A DNA stretch of 48,488 nt from Pseudomonadota bacterium (GCA_018001635.1 JAGNHS010000019.1:1-48488); one strand, 5' to 3'; positions 18,701 to 28,141 are shown, counted from the first letter of the stretch. Numbers and translations: made by a program. Notes: generated from the sequence alone by a model not told the origin.

Positions 18701-19269
18701 AGGCGCTCATTAGCGCGCATTTGAGGACTTAATCTCGAATCTTGTAATTCGAGAAAAAAGTTTTTCTCACCATAAATAGATTTTAGAGCTTTTAAAGTAT
18801 CCACGGCAAGATTTTCTTGATCTTGAATTAAGAAGGAAGTGATAGAGCCCTTAAGCCCACCACTGAGAACAATGAGTCCTTCACTGTATTTTTCAAGAAT
18901 TTCAAACGGTAGCTTGGGTTGCAAACCTAATTCCTGACTATAGCCATACTCAGTGTGCGATAAAGTCACTAAAGCTGAAAGATTTTTAAATCCAATATTA
19001 TTTTCCGCTAAAAAAACCAAGTGACGTAATTGTGAACCTCCCTGAGGAAAGACCACACCGATTTCAGCTCCATAGATGGGTTTGACCGCTCCATCAGAGC
19101 GACCCTTGGCCGCCTTCATAAAATATAGGACACCGTAAAGGTTGGCCCAATCCGTGAGCGCCACGGCAGGCATTTTCATGGAGTGAACACGATCGATGAG
19201 TTTGTCGATACGAACAAGACTCGACGAAAGTGAAAATTCGCTATGGACGTGGAGGTGAACAAAACTCAC
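15706..19269 (-). CDS. dnaE: DNA polymerase III alpha subunit
   Basis: The replicative polymerase catalytic subunit, 1187 aa. An N-terminal PHP domain starts VHLHVHSEFS. The C-family polymerase core carries the catalytic motif PDFDIDFCQARR together with GPGRGSGAGSLVAW and FGYGFNKSHAAAY-type fingers motifs. A helix-hairpin-helix follows, and then a C-terminal OB-fold (residues about 990-1070). Several PHP metal ligands found in active PHP domains are changed. LTDWANLYG has Trp where His is usual, SLSSSL lacks the Asp, and LSGGLKG has Gly for Cys. Intrinsic PHP nuclease activity is therefore unlikely. The start is GTG at 19269 with no strong ribosome site. The dnaE gene is 61 nt downstream of the DUF2461 gene. 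Confidence 0.96.
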   Translation of the reverse strand: MSFVHLHVHSEFSLSSSLVRIDKLIDRVHSMKMPAVALTDWANLYGVLYFMKAAKGRSDGAVKPIYGAEIGVVFPQGGSQLRHLVFLAENNIGFKNLSALVTLSHTEYGYSQELGLQPKLPFEILEKYSEGLIVLSGGLKGSITSFLIQDQENLAVDTLKALKSIYGEKNFFLELQDSRLSPQMRANERLKELAREYSLGVVATCDVHYLDSKEAFAHEIWMMVEQKMTLEENPRSSLVSTDYYLKTPEEMAEAFQDVPEALSNTVEIAKRCNVKLSFKDETGKRIYHLPTFAAQGQTQEELFIQLSREGLDARLLKDKINEPSQVEEYKKRLEYEVEVICKMGFAGYYLIVSDFIRWAKRNKIPVGPGRGSGAGSLVAWVLDIIDLNPIENKLVFERFLNPERVSLPDFDIDFCQARRHEVIEYVTKKYGQEQVCQIVTFAKEQSKNAIKDVGRVMGMSFAESNRLTKLIPSVQAKPLTIDESLEQVEELKGLYQDDSRIRQVIDISKSLEGALRQPGVHAAGVIISGKPIADLTPMSRDVNGNLITQWDMKMSEEAGLVKFDFLGLVTLDLLDLACEIIRKRPEPELQGLFYDTIPIHDKRIYELISNGDTMGVFQLESSGMQNLCTRIKPDCFEDIAAINALFRPGPLESGMVDDYINRKHGREKVTVAFPEMEEILRETYGVILYQEQVMEIARSVAGYTLGGADLLRRAMGKKIHAEMEAQRQVFVTGAEANKKDPKKASELFDLIQKFAGYGFNKSHAAAYAKLAVQSAYLKALYPTEFFTALLTIEKENTDKLARYILDARKRGLKILTPDVNESDINFSNVDEKSIRFGLSAIKNVGEAAVESILESRKKTVRFEDLFHFVSNVDLRKVNRRTLESLIQAGAMDSLENAPKEELRSRYLATLDVAIEWASREAEHKSVGQFSLFGEETGAPGTSSASKPSYQYGQNLNSRELLDWEKTLLGIYLSASPLDAFEERINKTEAKPIFALAEMAPKSKVCIAALVAELREVRIKRGRRVGEMMGIVRLEDQSGQIELVSFPDHFKEFATHFRSKEALLIYAELDFEEDKPKLLGGEIKHNNSLSVLNLKDLAETWPKKIQVKLDVEKIETLPNPSFLFGNLSALLLKHPGPVPVELVLVKRGRFETSLDADQSFAVRPDKLLLEELTRVTSVPDCLSAQAIY

Positions 19270-19330
19270 GGCACCAATTTGGTTGATTGCAAGATTCAGT
19301 CAAGTCATCAAAGGAAGATGAGCTTAGACT

Positions 19331-20038
19331 CTAGGCGTCAACACTCTCAGGGTTTTCAATCCTATATCGATCATAAATGGGATTTAAGGCCTTTAAAAGG
19401 ACTCCTGCCTTTTCACAAAACTGCTCAGCGACTTTAATGAGCTTTGGGCTTTCCAAATCCTTATCTTTTAAATTTTGAGACACTATCCAATGCTTCATTT
19501 TTAAAAGATCCATAAGTTCATTGTCACTAATATGCTCATATCCACGAGGGGCCCGCTTTAGAGAATCTTCTTGATGAAAAACTAGGGAATGTTTTTTTAA
19601 TTCCTTCATTAGCTTTTTAGCATTCATAGGATTTTCGACAACCCACAATCTAAATCGCGTTAGAAGCCGAGAGTCTGGCTGCCAAAAACCCATGGCAAAA
19701 AAAGATTCCTTGGGCTCTAAATGAAAATAAAAAACCCCATTTTCTTTTCTTTTTCCACTGCGACTGAGCACTATTCCGTTATGATTTTTATAGGGACTCT
19801 TATCAGAGCTAAATCTGACATCACGATTCAAACGAAAAAGTGGAGTTTTCTCTAAACAACGAAGTTCATTTTTTTGAAACACTTTAGATTCATTGAGATC
19901 TTCAACCAAGAGTCGCGAAGGCTCCATCACAAAACTTAAATAACTCTGTTTGTTTTTTTCAAACCAAATTTTATTATTATTCTTTGCAATTTTTTTAAAA
20001 AAACCTAAAGCCTCTGGGCTATAACCTCGAAATTTCAT
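19331..20038 (-). CDS. DUF2461 (TIGR02453) family protein
   Basis: A 235-aa cytoplasmic protein matching the DUF2461 family by its hallmark pieces: an N-terminal LGFFKKIAKNNNKIWFEKNK, the central LNRDVRFSSDKSPYKNH and the following strand-rich region containing YFHLEPKESF and AMGFW. No biochemical role is established for this family. It lies 9 nt after the diheme protein gene and ahead of dnaE on the same strand, so it may share transcripts with either. There are no signal peptide or membrane segments. Family confidence is high, function unknown. Confidence 0.85.
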   Translation of the reverse strand: MKFRGYSPEALGFFKKIAKNNNKIWFEKNKQSYLSFVMEPSRLLVEDLNESKVFQKNELRCLEKTPLFRLNRDVRFSSDKSPYKNHNGIVLSRSGKRKENGVFYFHLEPKESFFAMGFWQPDSRLLTRFRLWVVENPMNAKKLMKELKKHSLVFHQEDSLKRAPRGYEHISDNELMDLLKMKHWIVSQNLKDKDLESPKLIKVAEQFCEKAGVLLKALNPIYDRYRIENPESVDA

Positions 20039-20047
20039 AGAGCCAAA

Positions 20048-22303
20048 CTACTCAGCTTTTAGTTCATTTTCATTAGGTATTTTAAGTCCCTTATTTTTTA
20101 TGCCATTGTCACTACCATGAACGGAACCCAAAGAAGGTGTAGGTTTTATAAACTCATTTTCAGATGTCCTAATATAATCCTGAAAGCAGCGATTATTCTT
20201 AATAAGTTTATTATAATACCATTCGCCCATTTTACCTTGAACTTCATATTTTTCACGCGACTTTGGGTCGTCGGTTAAATATAGAGAAGCCCCTTTAAAT
20301 TCTCTATTAAAAGCTTCTGCCACTATGAATTTCTCATGCTCATTTAATTTTGTATTTTTAGGTGCCATTTTATGAAGCCAAGCCTGTATTTGATTTGTTT
20401 CCGCTAATCCTGGTAGATTTTTATTCGAAGTAGGTTCCCAGGGTTTTAAACCTAAATCCGAAAAACCTAAAGGTCGATAACCTCGAGTCGCGTTCTTATC
20501 ATGGCAATCCACACAACTATTCATTGTGCTCAGTATGGCTTTCTTACGTATAGTGGGAGAGTCAGTTAAAAATTCAGAATGCTCAGTTATCAAAGAATCC
20601 ACAATTTTTTCTCTATTAGGATTGGAATCGCCTAGTAATGGCATATCCATACCCTGATAAGGGCTGGCGTCTAAAAAAATTCCCTGAGCTTCATAACGCT
20701 TAATTTGAGAATTAAAATTTTTAAGATTCTCCTTTTCTTTTTGAGTCAGTAATTTTTCTGTATCGGGATGTGCTCCTAAGAGCCAAACAGGACTATCCTG
20801 ACTATGGCATAAAAAACAAGAGTCGCTCGTCTCACGTCTTGTGTAGCCAGAATGTTTGGCATCTTGAAAAGTTTTAGATAAATCTCCCAGCCTTACAATA
20901 TTCGGTTTTTTTGAGGAATGATCTACTCTATCTTTTTCGATAACCACTTGGCTCATTAAATAGAGCTTATCTGGGTGAGTCTTCGTAAGATCATTATATC
21001 GCATTGGATAGCTCACTTGGAATATTTTATCTTCTTTAGTTTTAGGATCCTGGATATAAACAACTAAACGACCATTTCCGAAATCATCAAAATGTTTTTT
21101 CATTTGCTCTTTTATTTTTTGAATTTTTTCTTTGTCATCTTTAGCATCAATCAATTGATCGGTGTAAATTCTTTCCATGTCGCGTGCATCCATCCCTTGA
21201 AATGCAGAAACATTTCTAAAGACAGATATTTTTCGAGATAATCCTTCCTTAGAATTTTCAGAGTTCACTCGATCAACTACTTTTAAAATTTCATCAATAG
21301 GTTTTAATCCATGTATAGCTTCTGCCAATGGACTTCCTGCAGCCAGTTCTTTAGGAACGGACATCACATTAGGATTACGCAAACCTTTGCCATTATAGTA
21401 ATCAGCATCAGGAATACTCATTCCTAAATCATATTGTCTTTCTTCTTTAGAAACCCTTAAAGTGGATGGAAAGAGTATTTTAAATGGCTCAAAACATGTC
21501 AAAAGCTCTGGATAAATATCAGGGCGAGCCCTACGGCAATCCGTCAGCTCTCTAAAAAAGCGTCTAAAAGTGTTGACGTCAGGATTAGTCATTTTCAATG
21601 TCTCAACAAGCAACCAATCTTGCAAATCTTTTTTTGAGGTGAAGCAATTAGGATGTTCTGTAAACCTAGGATTTTTTGTACCATGAGGCAGTTGAATAGA
21701 ATGTATAGGTTCAGCTTTTTCATCGAATACAATTTTTTTATACCCATCAGCACCTATAGGAAACGCTCCAAATTTAGCTTCATCAAATTGTTCTTCTATT
21801 TTTTTTATATAATCTAATAGATTTTTGGTATTGCATTGTGAATCTTGTAGCAATGCTAGGCTTTTAAATTGCTCAAGAGAAATAACTAAAGTGCCTCCAG
21901 CCCCAGCAGGAAGAAACTTTTGCTCGCTGGGATTCGCATTTAAAAGAACAGTCGCCGCCCCCCCCGACCGATTAGCATCGAGAGTGACTTCTCTAAATTT
22001 TATATTTTTATTGGGCTTAGTATCAGACGATTGTTTCGCTAAATCAGTCACAAAATTTACGTAGCATTCATCAATCCGATCTCTTTCTTTATCGGACATA
22101 TTAGTTGTTGAAAATCTAGGTGCTGAAAAATAAACCAAATCAGTTTTATCTGGAATTTCTTGAGCCCTTTTAGACCTCAAAAAGGCTTCGTCAATGGGGA
22201 ACCAAGAGTAGGCAAGTTTATAATAATAATCTGAAACACCCAATTCACTCTTCTGAGAATTGTCATCGGCCCACAAATTCACCAATATCAAACACAAAGA
22301 CAA
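20048..22303 (-). CDS. Large exported diheme c-type protein of unknown role
   Basis: The 751-aa product has two heme-attachment motifs, CFLCH (496-500) and CVDCH (597-601), in the C-terminal third. The N-terminal two thirds have no recognised domain but hold several cysteines (80, 157, 220, 256, 270). The frame's first usable codon is TTG at 22303, giving a short hydrophobic leader (LCLILVNLWA). No ribosome site fits that codon. Codons upstream in frame (from about 22324) would extend the leader with INLFVL but offer no standard start, so the true N-terminus is uncertain. It begins 19 nt downstream of the FHA/TonB gene, hence probably belongs to the Glt-like transcript. A periplasmic redox or peroxidase-like role is possible, not shown. 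Confidence 0.72.
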   Translation of the reverse strand: MSLCLILVNLWADDNSQKSELGVSDYYYKLAYSWFPIDEAFLRSKRAQEIPDKTDLVYFSAPRFSTTNMSDKERDRIDECYVNFVTDLAKQSSDTKPNKNIKFREVTLDANRSGGAATVLLNANPSEQKFLPAGAGGTLVISLEQFKSLALLQDSQCNTKNLLDYIKKIEEQFDEAKFGAFPIGADGYKKIVFDEKAEPIHSIQLPHGTKNPRFTEHPNCFTSKKDLQDWLLVETLKMTNPDVNTFRRFFRELTDCRRARPDIYPELLTCFEPFKILFPSTLRVSKEERQYDLGMSIPDADYYNGKGLRNPNVMSVPKELAAGSPLAEAIHGLKPIDEILKVVDRVNSENSKEGLSRKISVFRNVSAFQGMDARDMERIYTDQLIDAKDDKEKIQKIKEQMKKHFDDFGNGRLVVYIQDPKTKEDKIFQVSYPMRYNDLTKTHPDKLYLMSQVVIEKDRVDHSSKKPNIVRLGDLSKTFQDAKHSGYTRRETSDSCFLCHSQDSPVWLLGAHPDTEKLLTQKEKENLKNFNSQIKRYEAQGIFLDASPYQGMDMPLLGDSNPNREKIVDSLITEHSEFLTDSPTIRKKAILSTMNSCVDCHDKNATRGYRPLGFSDLGLKPWEPTSNKNLPGLAETNQIQAWLHKMAPKNTKLNEHEKFIVAEAFNREFKGASLYLTDDPKSREKYEVQGKMGEWYYNKLIKNNRCFQDYIRTSENEFIKPTPSLGSVHGSDNGIKNKGLKIPNENELKAE

Positions 22304-22322
22304 TACGAAGAGATTGATACTA

Positions 22323-24329
22323 TCAGCTTCCCTCAGGCTTAAAGATCCAAGGATAATCTACGTCAGCCTTAGAACCACCTTGGGGTGAAGGAAATTGCCA
22401 TTGTTTCAATCGAGAGATCATACAATTAGCCAATCCCGCACTGCCTGTAGTGTTTTCTTTACTTTCAGCTTCTTCCACTCGGCCGCCCGCAACGATGGCC
22501 CACTTTAAAGTGATCTTTCCAAAGAGCGATGGATTTCTTTGAAGTTCAACTTGATAGCAATATCGAATTTCGCTGAAATGCGCACGAACCACTCTTTCAA
22601 TTTCTTCTCTTGAAAGTGAACCTAAAACAGTCACACCAACAGTTTCAGTAGAAACTACAAAGTCTCCCTTTCCAGGAATGGATCCGATACCGTCGCCCTT
22701 AGCTCCGCCACCAAAGCCTTTAGTTCCAAGTCCACCAATTCCAACAGCAGTACCACCGCCACCTTTTCCTGTTCCTTGTAAACCTGAACCACCACTTCCA
22801 CGGCCACTTCGAATTCCGCCGCCACCAGTGCCAGAGAGAGCCTCATCCAAAGGATCGTTTCCAGCGGCACCTTCTACGGAACCGCCGCCACCACCACCCG
22901 CTTTAGCTAATCTCATTCCCAATCCTGAATTTTTCAAAGAACTGAGCAAAGATGTTTTTTCAACAGGTTTCGGAGTTGCAGAACCAGCTCCTGGCATTTT
23001 GATGGGCTCTTTGGCTTTCTTTGGCCCATCTTGAACTAATTTATTATTAGCCACCTTAGGACGATTCGTGATTCCAGTTTCATGAGCGGCATTGGGATTT
23101 CCACGTTTACCCTCAGCACCTCGCTCTCGAGCGCCCTCACCTTCATTACCACCACGACGAGCCACTTTATCCACCATAATGGCATCAGGTGGTTTAATAG
23201 CTTCTTGCTCTTTTTCTCCAATTTCTTTCTTCTCAGATTTCTCAAGCTTTTCGACTTTCTTTTTATAAGCTTGAATAATAATTTTTCTGAACTTTTCTGG
23301 AAACTCCTTAACTTCACCCTCAAGTGGAGATTGCATCATACTTCCAATGACGCCAATCCCGCCCATAGTCATCATGACTAAAAAGAGAATCATCCAATAA
23401 AATCTTCCTTGATCAAAAAAAGACGCTCTCGGAATAGCAGGTGGTTCAGGCACAAACATTATAAAAAAGTGCACACTTCCAATTCTAACTTTAGCGATAT
23501 CAGAGCCGCCCAACTGAATTGAGCTTTGTCCTAATTTCGCAAAATCTTCATTGGAATACATTCGTCCTTGTAAACGAGCACTCATTTTCATTAAAGGATG
23601 AATGTTCAAAGTCGCAGATGTTCCACGAAGTTCCACAAAATTAAATTTATTTGGGAATTCACTTGTTGGAACTATGTAATCGGACTGCATTCCATCACCT
23701 AAAGTGATTGTGCGAGTTTGTTTTTTATAATGGTCAACGGCGAGAATAGTTTCTTCCCAATAAACCGTGACTTCCAACTCTTCATGAGGACGACTCGTTG
23801 GATCTAAAGCTCCTCGTGTACGAGCTGTATCTTTAAGAGAACGAATCACAGTGGCTTCACGAGCTTCACCTGCTACAGACACCGCACCCTGAGGACCCAT
23901 TTGAACTTGAACAGCGGACTCCTTGGAAAGATGGGCACTTGTACCAGGCTTGGCTTGTAATTGAGTAGGAACTTTTGTCGCCGCAGAAGTGGGGGCTGGT
24001 GCCACACTTAAAGGAGTGGAGACCACATTTAACGTCACTAATATATCGGCTAACTTGATTTCATCACCAGCTTTAAGAATTCTTTCTACAATTCTCTCGC
24101 CGTTAACAAAGGTTCCGTGTGTCGAAGCCAAATCGGTTAAGCGACAATGCCCGTCGTCGAGCTGTTCTAATAAAGCATGAATTCGCGACACTTTAATATT
24201 GGGAACGCGAAGATCAGCCGAGAGAATTCGACCGATGATAATTTTGTCTTGTTGAAAAGTTTTTTCAACAACAATTTTATCACCTTCATAAATTTTGATC
24301 TCGATTGTGTTAGACACCTTGCCGCTCAT
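22323..24329 (-). CDS. gltG: FHA-domain, TonB-like C-terminal inner membrane protein (GltG-like)
   Basis: The 668-aa protein has an N-terminal FHA phosphothreonine-binding domain (about 30-85: IIGRILSADL, IKVSRIHALL, STHGTFVNG). A second, degenerate FHA-like region lies at 185-292, and one membrane helix at 311-332. A charged then glycine-rich periplasmic linker (395-560) leads to an AgmX/TonB-like C-terminal domain (575-665) with paired cysteines C591 and C636. This is the architecture of GltG of the Myxococcus gliding motor, which links a cytoplasmic signal to the periplasm. A strong ribosome site (AAGGGGAG) precedes the ATG. Neighbours (TPR, TPR, small exported protein, outer membrane barrel) support the assignment. 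The symbol is given on architecture and order only. Confidence 0.75.
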   Translation of the reverse strand: MSGKVSNTIEIKIYEGDKIVVEKTFQQDKIIIGRILSADLRVPNIKVSRIHALLEQLDDGHCRLTDLASTHGTFVNGERIVERILKAGDEIKLADILVTLNVVSTPLSVAPAPTSAATKVPTQLQAKPGTSAHLSKESAVQVQMGPQGAVSVAGEAREATVIRSLKDTARTRGALDPTSRPHEELEVTVYWEETILAVDHYKKQTRTITLGDGMQSDYIVPTSEFPNKFNFVELRGTSATLNIHPLMKMSARLQGRMYSNEDFAKLGQSSIQLGGSDIAKVRIGSVHFFIMFVPEPPAIPRASFFDQGRFYWMILFLVMMTMGGIGVIGSMMQSPLEGEVKEFPEKFRKIIIQAYKKKVEKLEKSEKKEIGEKEQEAIKPPDAIMVDKVARRGGNEGEGARERGAEGKRGNPNAAHETGITNRPKVANNKLVQDGPKKAKEPIKMPGAGSATPKPVEKTSLLSSLKNSGLGMRLAKAGGGGGGSVEGAAGNDPLDEALSGTGGGGIRSGRGSGGSGLQGTGKGGGGTAVGIGGLGTKGFGGGAKGDGIGSIPGKGDFVVSTETVGVTVLGSLSREEIERVVRAHFSEIRYCYQVELQRNPSLFGKITLKWAIVAGGRVEEAESKENTTGSAGLANCMISRLKQWQFPSPQGGSKADVDYPWIFKPEGS

Positions 24330-24353
24330 AGTGCTCGCTCCCCTTAAAAACCT

Positions 24354-24653
24354 CTAAAATCCTACTGTTGCCAGAGATTCTTCACGGTAAGAACGTCTCT
24401 CTGGTATTAAATTAATATTTCTTCGTGGAGGCCTTTGACCTAAAATCCCTTGACCAGGGGCTTTGGCCTGACCCGACACATCCAATCCTTCAAAACTAAA
24501 ATATTGTTTTCGAGGAACTTTTACGATCCCCTCTTTAGTTTTTCGAACAATCCAACCTTCTTCTTTATCGGCACCACTTTTATAACGGTTCTTATCTTGT
24601 GCATGTGCAGATAAACTCACTAAAATAAAAATTAGAAAACTAAGATTCTTCAT
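24354..24653 (-). CDS. Small exported protein at the gltF position
   Basis: A 99-aa protein with a clear signal peptide (MKNLSFLIFILVSLSAHA, cleaved before QDKN). The mature part is basic and proline/arginine-rich, without recognised domains (for example VPRKQYFSFEGLDVSG, then GQRPPRRNINLIPERR). The ATG overlaps the stop of the large TPR gene by 4 nt and it ends 24 nt before the FHA/TonB gene. In Myxococcus a short gene, gltF, lies between gltE and gltG, which suggests the same role here. The sequence alone does not prove it. Confidence 0.7.
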   Translation of the reverse strand: MKNLSFLIFILVSLSAHAQDKNRYKSGADKEEGWIVRKTKEGIVKVPRKQYFSFEGLDVSGQAKAPGQGILGQRPPRRNINLIPERRSYREESLATVGF

Positions 24654-27600
24654 TTCTTCTTAGCTCCTTCCATGGCTTTTTGAACGATTGCCTTCATTGA
24701 ACTCACATCAGCATCAGAACTGAGATCACTTAAAGTGTCTGAGGCCCCTTGAACATCACCCACTTGTAATTGCGCTGCAGCTAAATTCTTAGCCGCTGCA
24801 ATTCGCAAGTTGCTCTGCCCACCATCATCACTCAATATTTTAGTCCAAGCCTCAACTGCAGCACGGCCTGAGCCCTGTCTCCAATTCACAAGAGCATCCA
24901 TATTCTCAATATAAACATTCTCTCGTTCTGTTTTAGGTGGATTGGCTTTTTCCATAAGATCCACGCCCATCAAAAATTCTCCAATATTTTTTCTTTGGAA
25001 GGCTTTAGCGGTCACTTTCATAAGTGGGCGCTCATGATCTTCATTATCGGACGCTAACCATTGAGGTTGTGGAGAGCTGAAGTTCTTAAGGTTGACGTAA
25101 TCCGCATTTTCTCTGGAAAGATCATTACGACAGGCATCTAAGCCCGAGCCAGAAATTTTAAATTCTTGCGCCTTTTCTACGCAAGTCATCAGCATTTTAA
25201 CTCCCTTTTCATAAAGGGGTTTATAAAATGATTCGAGTTCCTTTTTAGCTTCTTCGGACTGCGATATTTCTTTAGAAATATTTCTATAAAGAGTTGAGAG
25301 TCTTTGGAGACTCTTCAAGGCATATTCACCATCGCCATAAGCCACAACACCTTGATATTCCTTTTCAAGAGTTTCTAAAGAGTTCAATTTCTTTTTCAAA
25401 GTAGCTGCAAATCGATTAGGATTTAAATCAACCTTTAACTTTTCATAAGAATTAAATTGAGCTTCTATAAGTTGGAATTTAGATTGAGCCAATGCTTTTT
25501 TAACTAAGTCTGAACGCCCCTTAGAGGGTCCATTCTTCTGCACTATGGCCTTCAAATCATTCTGACGACCTAAACGCGCCATTATGACAATTTCCATATC
25601 ATCTAAAATTTTTCGTTCTTCACCATTAAGTTTGGGCAAGGCTCGCAATTCATCAATATCGCGTTTCGAAGAACCGGCTCTGTACCCCAAAACACTCATG
25701 GCAAATTTTCGATTTCCGTCGCGAGGAGCTGTTTTCAAATAATCCTTAAGATCTTTTATAAGCGATGGGCTCAAAGAGCCTCGTTCATTAAGTTCAGGAA
25801 CTACAGCATTTTCTAAGTGAGACTGAATATATAAATTATTCCATTGAGCCTTCACTACGTTTTCTTTATCTTGAGGATAATTTTGAACAAATTCTTCATA
25901 ACGTCTTTGAGCTTTTGCAAAGTCACCTTTATTAATAAGGTCGTCAGCTTCTTTTAAATAAATGTTTTTGGAATACTCTGATTTAGGAAATGCCGCTAAA
26001 AGTGCTTTTTGACTTTGATTAGCTAGCTCCGTGTTTCCTGATTTTGCAGCAAACACGTTGGCGTTATTCAGGGCTTTCTCTTTTAAATCCCCTTTAAGTT
26101 TGGGACTCATCGCCAAGAAAGCTTCAGCCTTTGCTTCGCAATCTGATTTTGAAGAATCGGGCATGATCTCAGCTTTTTTGAATATAATTTTAGTTTCAAG
26201 TTCGGCTAACTTCTCAGCGAAATCTGCACCACCTGTTTTTTTAAGAGCTTCATTTTTTTGATATTCATCAACAGTTTTTAAAATAGCATCGTAGTCTTTA
26301 TCCTTTTCATAGATAAATAGAATTCTTTCTGCAGCATCTACACCACGAGGACTATTAGGAAAGCGACGAACCACATCATTTAAAGATTTAAGCGCCGTTG
26401 AACTTTCCCCAGACTCAAAAGCTTCAAAAGCACTCGCATAAAGCAAATCACCTGCCTGTTGTACATCTGGATATTTTTGAACAAACTCATCTGTAGCATC
26501 GACTAATTCACGAGAATAACTTTTATCTCTTTTAGAAGCTTCTCTTAAAGCTAGAATTCTATTGTATGCAGCAGTGGTGTTAAACTTACCAGCTCCCACA
26601 TTGAGATAGGCTTTTGAAGCCTCAGAATATTGACCTAATTTATAAAGTAATTCTGCATAGTAAAAACTCATTTCATGAACATTTTCGGCAGTATCAGGAT
26701 TAGGTTTTGGAACATGATCTAAATAAACTTTATAAAGTGGCAACACGGCTACGTAGAGATCGTTTCCCTTTTTTTTCTGAGCCATGTTATGAAGGTTTTT
26801 AGCTTCTCGCCTAGACAATGAAACCAACTCCTCAATGGAATCTTTTCGTTCATCACCATTAAATTTCTGTCGTCCTATCCAACTAGAATCTTCACCATAA
26901 TTTTCGAACAATGAATCTAGAGCCTTAGAATAATCTTGAATACTTCCATGTTTACGAATGAGTTCAGCTCTTTCCATAGCCATTTGGCGAGCCAAAGAAC
27001 CATCAGGCTCCTCTTCAATAAGTTTTTTATAGAAATAATCAGCAACTCGAAAATGTCCCTTATCACGAGCAACTTGCGCAGCAGTTTGACGATAGAGTAA
27101 CAAGCGTTCTTTTTTGTCCTGAGCTTCGTAAAATTTTTCACCTTCACTATAGCGACCCGCCATTGCAAAAGCTCTTATTAAATCTATATAAGCTTCATTC
27201 TCAAAAACAATTCGTTTCTCAGATTTTGAATTCTGCGAAGCTTCTATTGTTTTCTTAAAGGCCGAAATTGATTTATCAAAGGTTTCTAAATTGAAATAAC
27301 ACCAGCCAGCTTTATAAAGAGCATAAACTTTTACATCAGAAGTAGAGGAATCTTTCTGTTGATCAGCGTCTCGGGCCACAATCAAATACTCTGGAACAGC
27401 CAATTTAAATTTTCCTTTAGAGAAATAGATGTCGGCTAAATCCAAACGAGCCGCAAAAGCTCTTGGACTGTTTGAAAATTTTCGAGTGAGTTCATAAAAA
27501 TAGGTCTCACCCTTTTCTTGTTGATTCAGCTCCATATAGGTTGAACCCAGATAATAAAGCACATCGTCTCGACGAATCATTTTTGATTCGCCTTTATCAG

Positions 27601-28141
27601 AGCCGCGACTATCTTTTTCTAGCCCTATATAAAGTCCCAAAGTTTTTCGTCTAAACGCATCGGCTTTAGGAGTGCTTAATTCCGGTCTTTTAGTTTTTGC
27701 CTTTTGCTCAGGCGGCAATCTCTCCCAAACCTTTAAGCGTGAATCCCAAGCTTCGGATTCCTTAGCCGCTATGATTTTTGCTTGATCGTAATAAAGTTCA
27801 GCCAAACGCATTTTAAGCTCGCCCACTCGAACACTTTGTTTTTCTCGTCGAATGAGGGTTTCAATTTGCTTAATGAGCTCTGAAGTCTTTTGACTGGCTC
27901 GAAGTTGACGAGCACGATCTAAATCAATGTCTTCGCCGTATATATTAGGCTGCTTTTGATAAGTCACATTATTTTTAATTATGATTGGTTTTCGATCTAT
28001 AACAGAATTTTCTTTATCAACACGAAGCTCTCTCTTTTGCGCCTTTTCAAAATCCCAAGATTTGGTGGCCTCAGCCAAGGACAAAACCGAAAAAGAGGAA
28101 AGGCTTATCGCTAAGCTTAACTTAGGAAAATCTATTCTCAT
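24650..28141 (-). CDS. gltD: Giant exported TPR protein (GltD/AgmU-like)
   Basis: The 1163-aa protein has a signal peptide (SLAISLSSFSVLSLAEA) and then an almost all-helical chain of tetratricopeptide-type repeats from about residue 80 to the end. Typical units include DVLYYLGSTYMELNQQEKGE, AFAARLDLADIYFSKGKFKLA and YALYKAGWCYFNLETFDKSI. It should be a periplasmic scaffold. The size and position match GltD (AgmU, about 1200 aa, TPR) of the Myxococcus gliding complex. It overlaps both neighbours by 4 nt, so stoichiometric translation is likely. The repeats are clear. The Glt orthology is inferred from gene order. Confidence 0.72.
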   Translation of the reverse strand: MRIDFPKLSLAISLSSFSVLSLAEATKSWDFEKAQKRELRVDKENSVIDRKPIIIKNNVTYQKQPNIYGEDIDLDRARQLRASQKTSELIKQIETLIRREKQSVRVGELKMRLAELYYDQAKIIAAKESEAWDSRLKVWERLPPEQKAKTKRPELSTPKADAFRRKTLGLYIGLEKDSRGSDKGESKMIRRDDVLYYLGSTYMELNQQEKGETYFYELTRKFSNSPRAFAARLDLADIYFSKGKFKLAVPEYLIVARDADQQKDSSTSDVKVYALYKAGWCYFNLETFDKSISAFKKTIEASQNSKSEKRIVFENEAYIDLIRAFAMAGRYSEGEKFYEAQDKKERLLLYRQTAAQVARDKGHFRVADYFYKKLIEEEPDGSLARQMAMERAELIRKHGSIQDYSKALDSLFENYGEDSSWIGRQKFNGDERKDSIEELVSLSRREAKNLHNMAQKKKGNDLYVAVLPLYKVYLDHVPKPNPDTAENVHEMSFYYAELLYKLGQYSEASKAYLNVGAGKFNTTAAYNRILALREASKRDKSYSRELVDATDEFVQKYPDVQQAGDLLYASAFEAFESGESSTALKSLNDVVRRFPNSPRGVDAAERILFIYEKDKDYDAILKTVDEYQKNEALKKTGGADFAEKLAELETKIIFKKAEIMPDSSKSDCEAKAEAFLAMSPKLKGDLKEKALNNANVFAAKSGNTELANQSQKALLAAFPKSEYSKNIYLKEADDLINKGDFAKAQRRYEEFVQNYPQDKENVVKAQWNNLYIQSHLENAVVPELNERGSLSPSLIKDLKDYLKTAPRDGNRKFAMSVLGYRAGSSKRDIDELRALPKLNGEERKILDDMEIVIMARLGRQNDLKAIVQKNGPSKGRSDLVKKALAQSKFQLIEAQFNSYEKLKVDLNPNRFAATLKKKLNSLETLEKEYQGVVAYGDGEYALKSLQRLSTLYRNISKEISQSEEAKKELESFYKPLYEKGVKMLMTCVEKAQEFKISGSGLDACRNDLSRENADYVNLKNFSSPQPQWLASDNEDHERPLMKVTAKAFQRKNIGEFLMGVDLMEKANPPKTERENVYIENMDALVNWRQGSGRAAVEAWTKILSDDGGQSNLRIAAAKNLAAAQLQVGDVQGASDTLSDLSSDADVSSMKAIVQKAMEGAKKK

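Noticed and set aside
22678..23034. 118-codon proline-rich plus-strand frame
   Set aside because: Mirror of the glycine-rich linker of the FHA/TonB gene. Gly codons read as Pro on the other strand.
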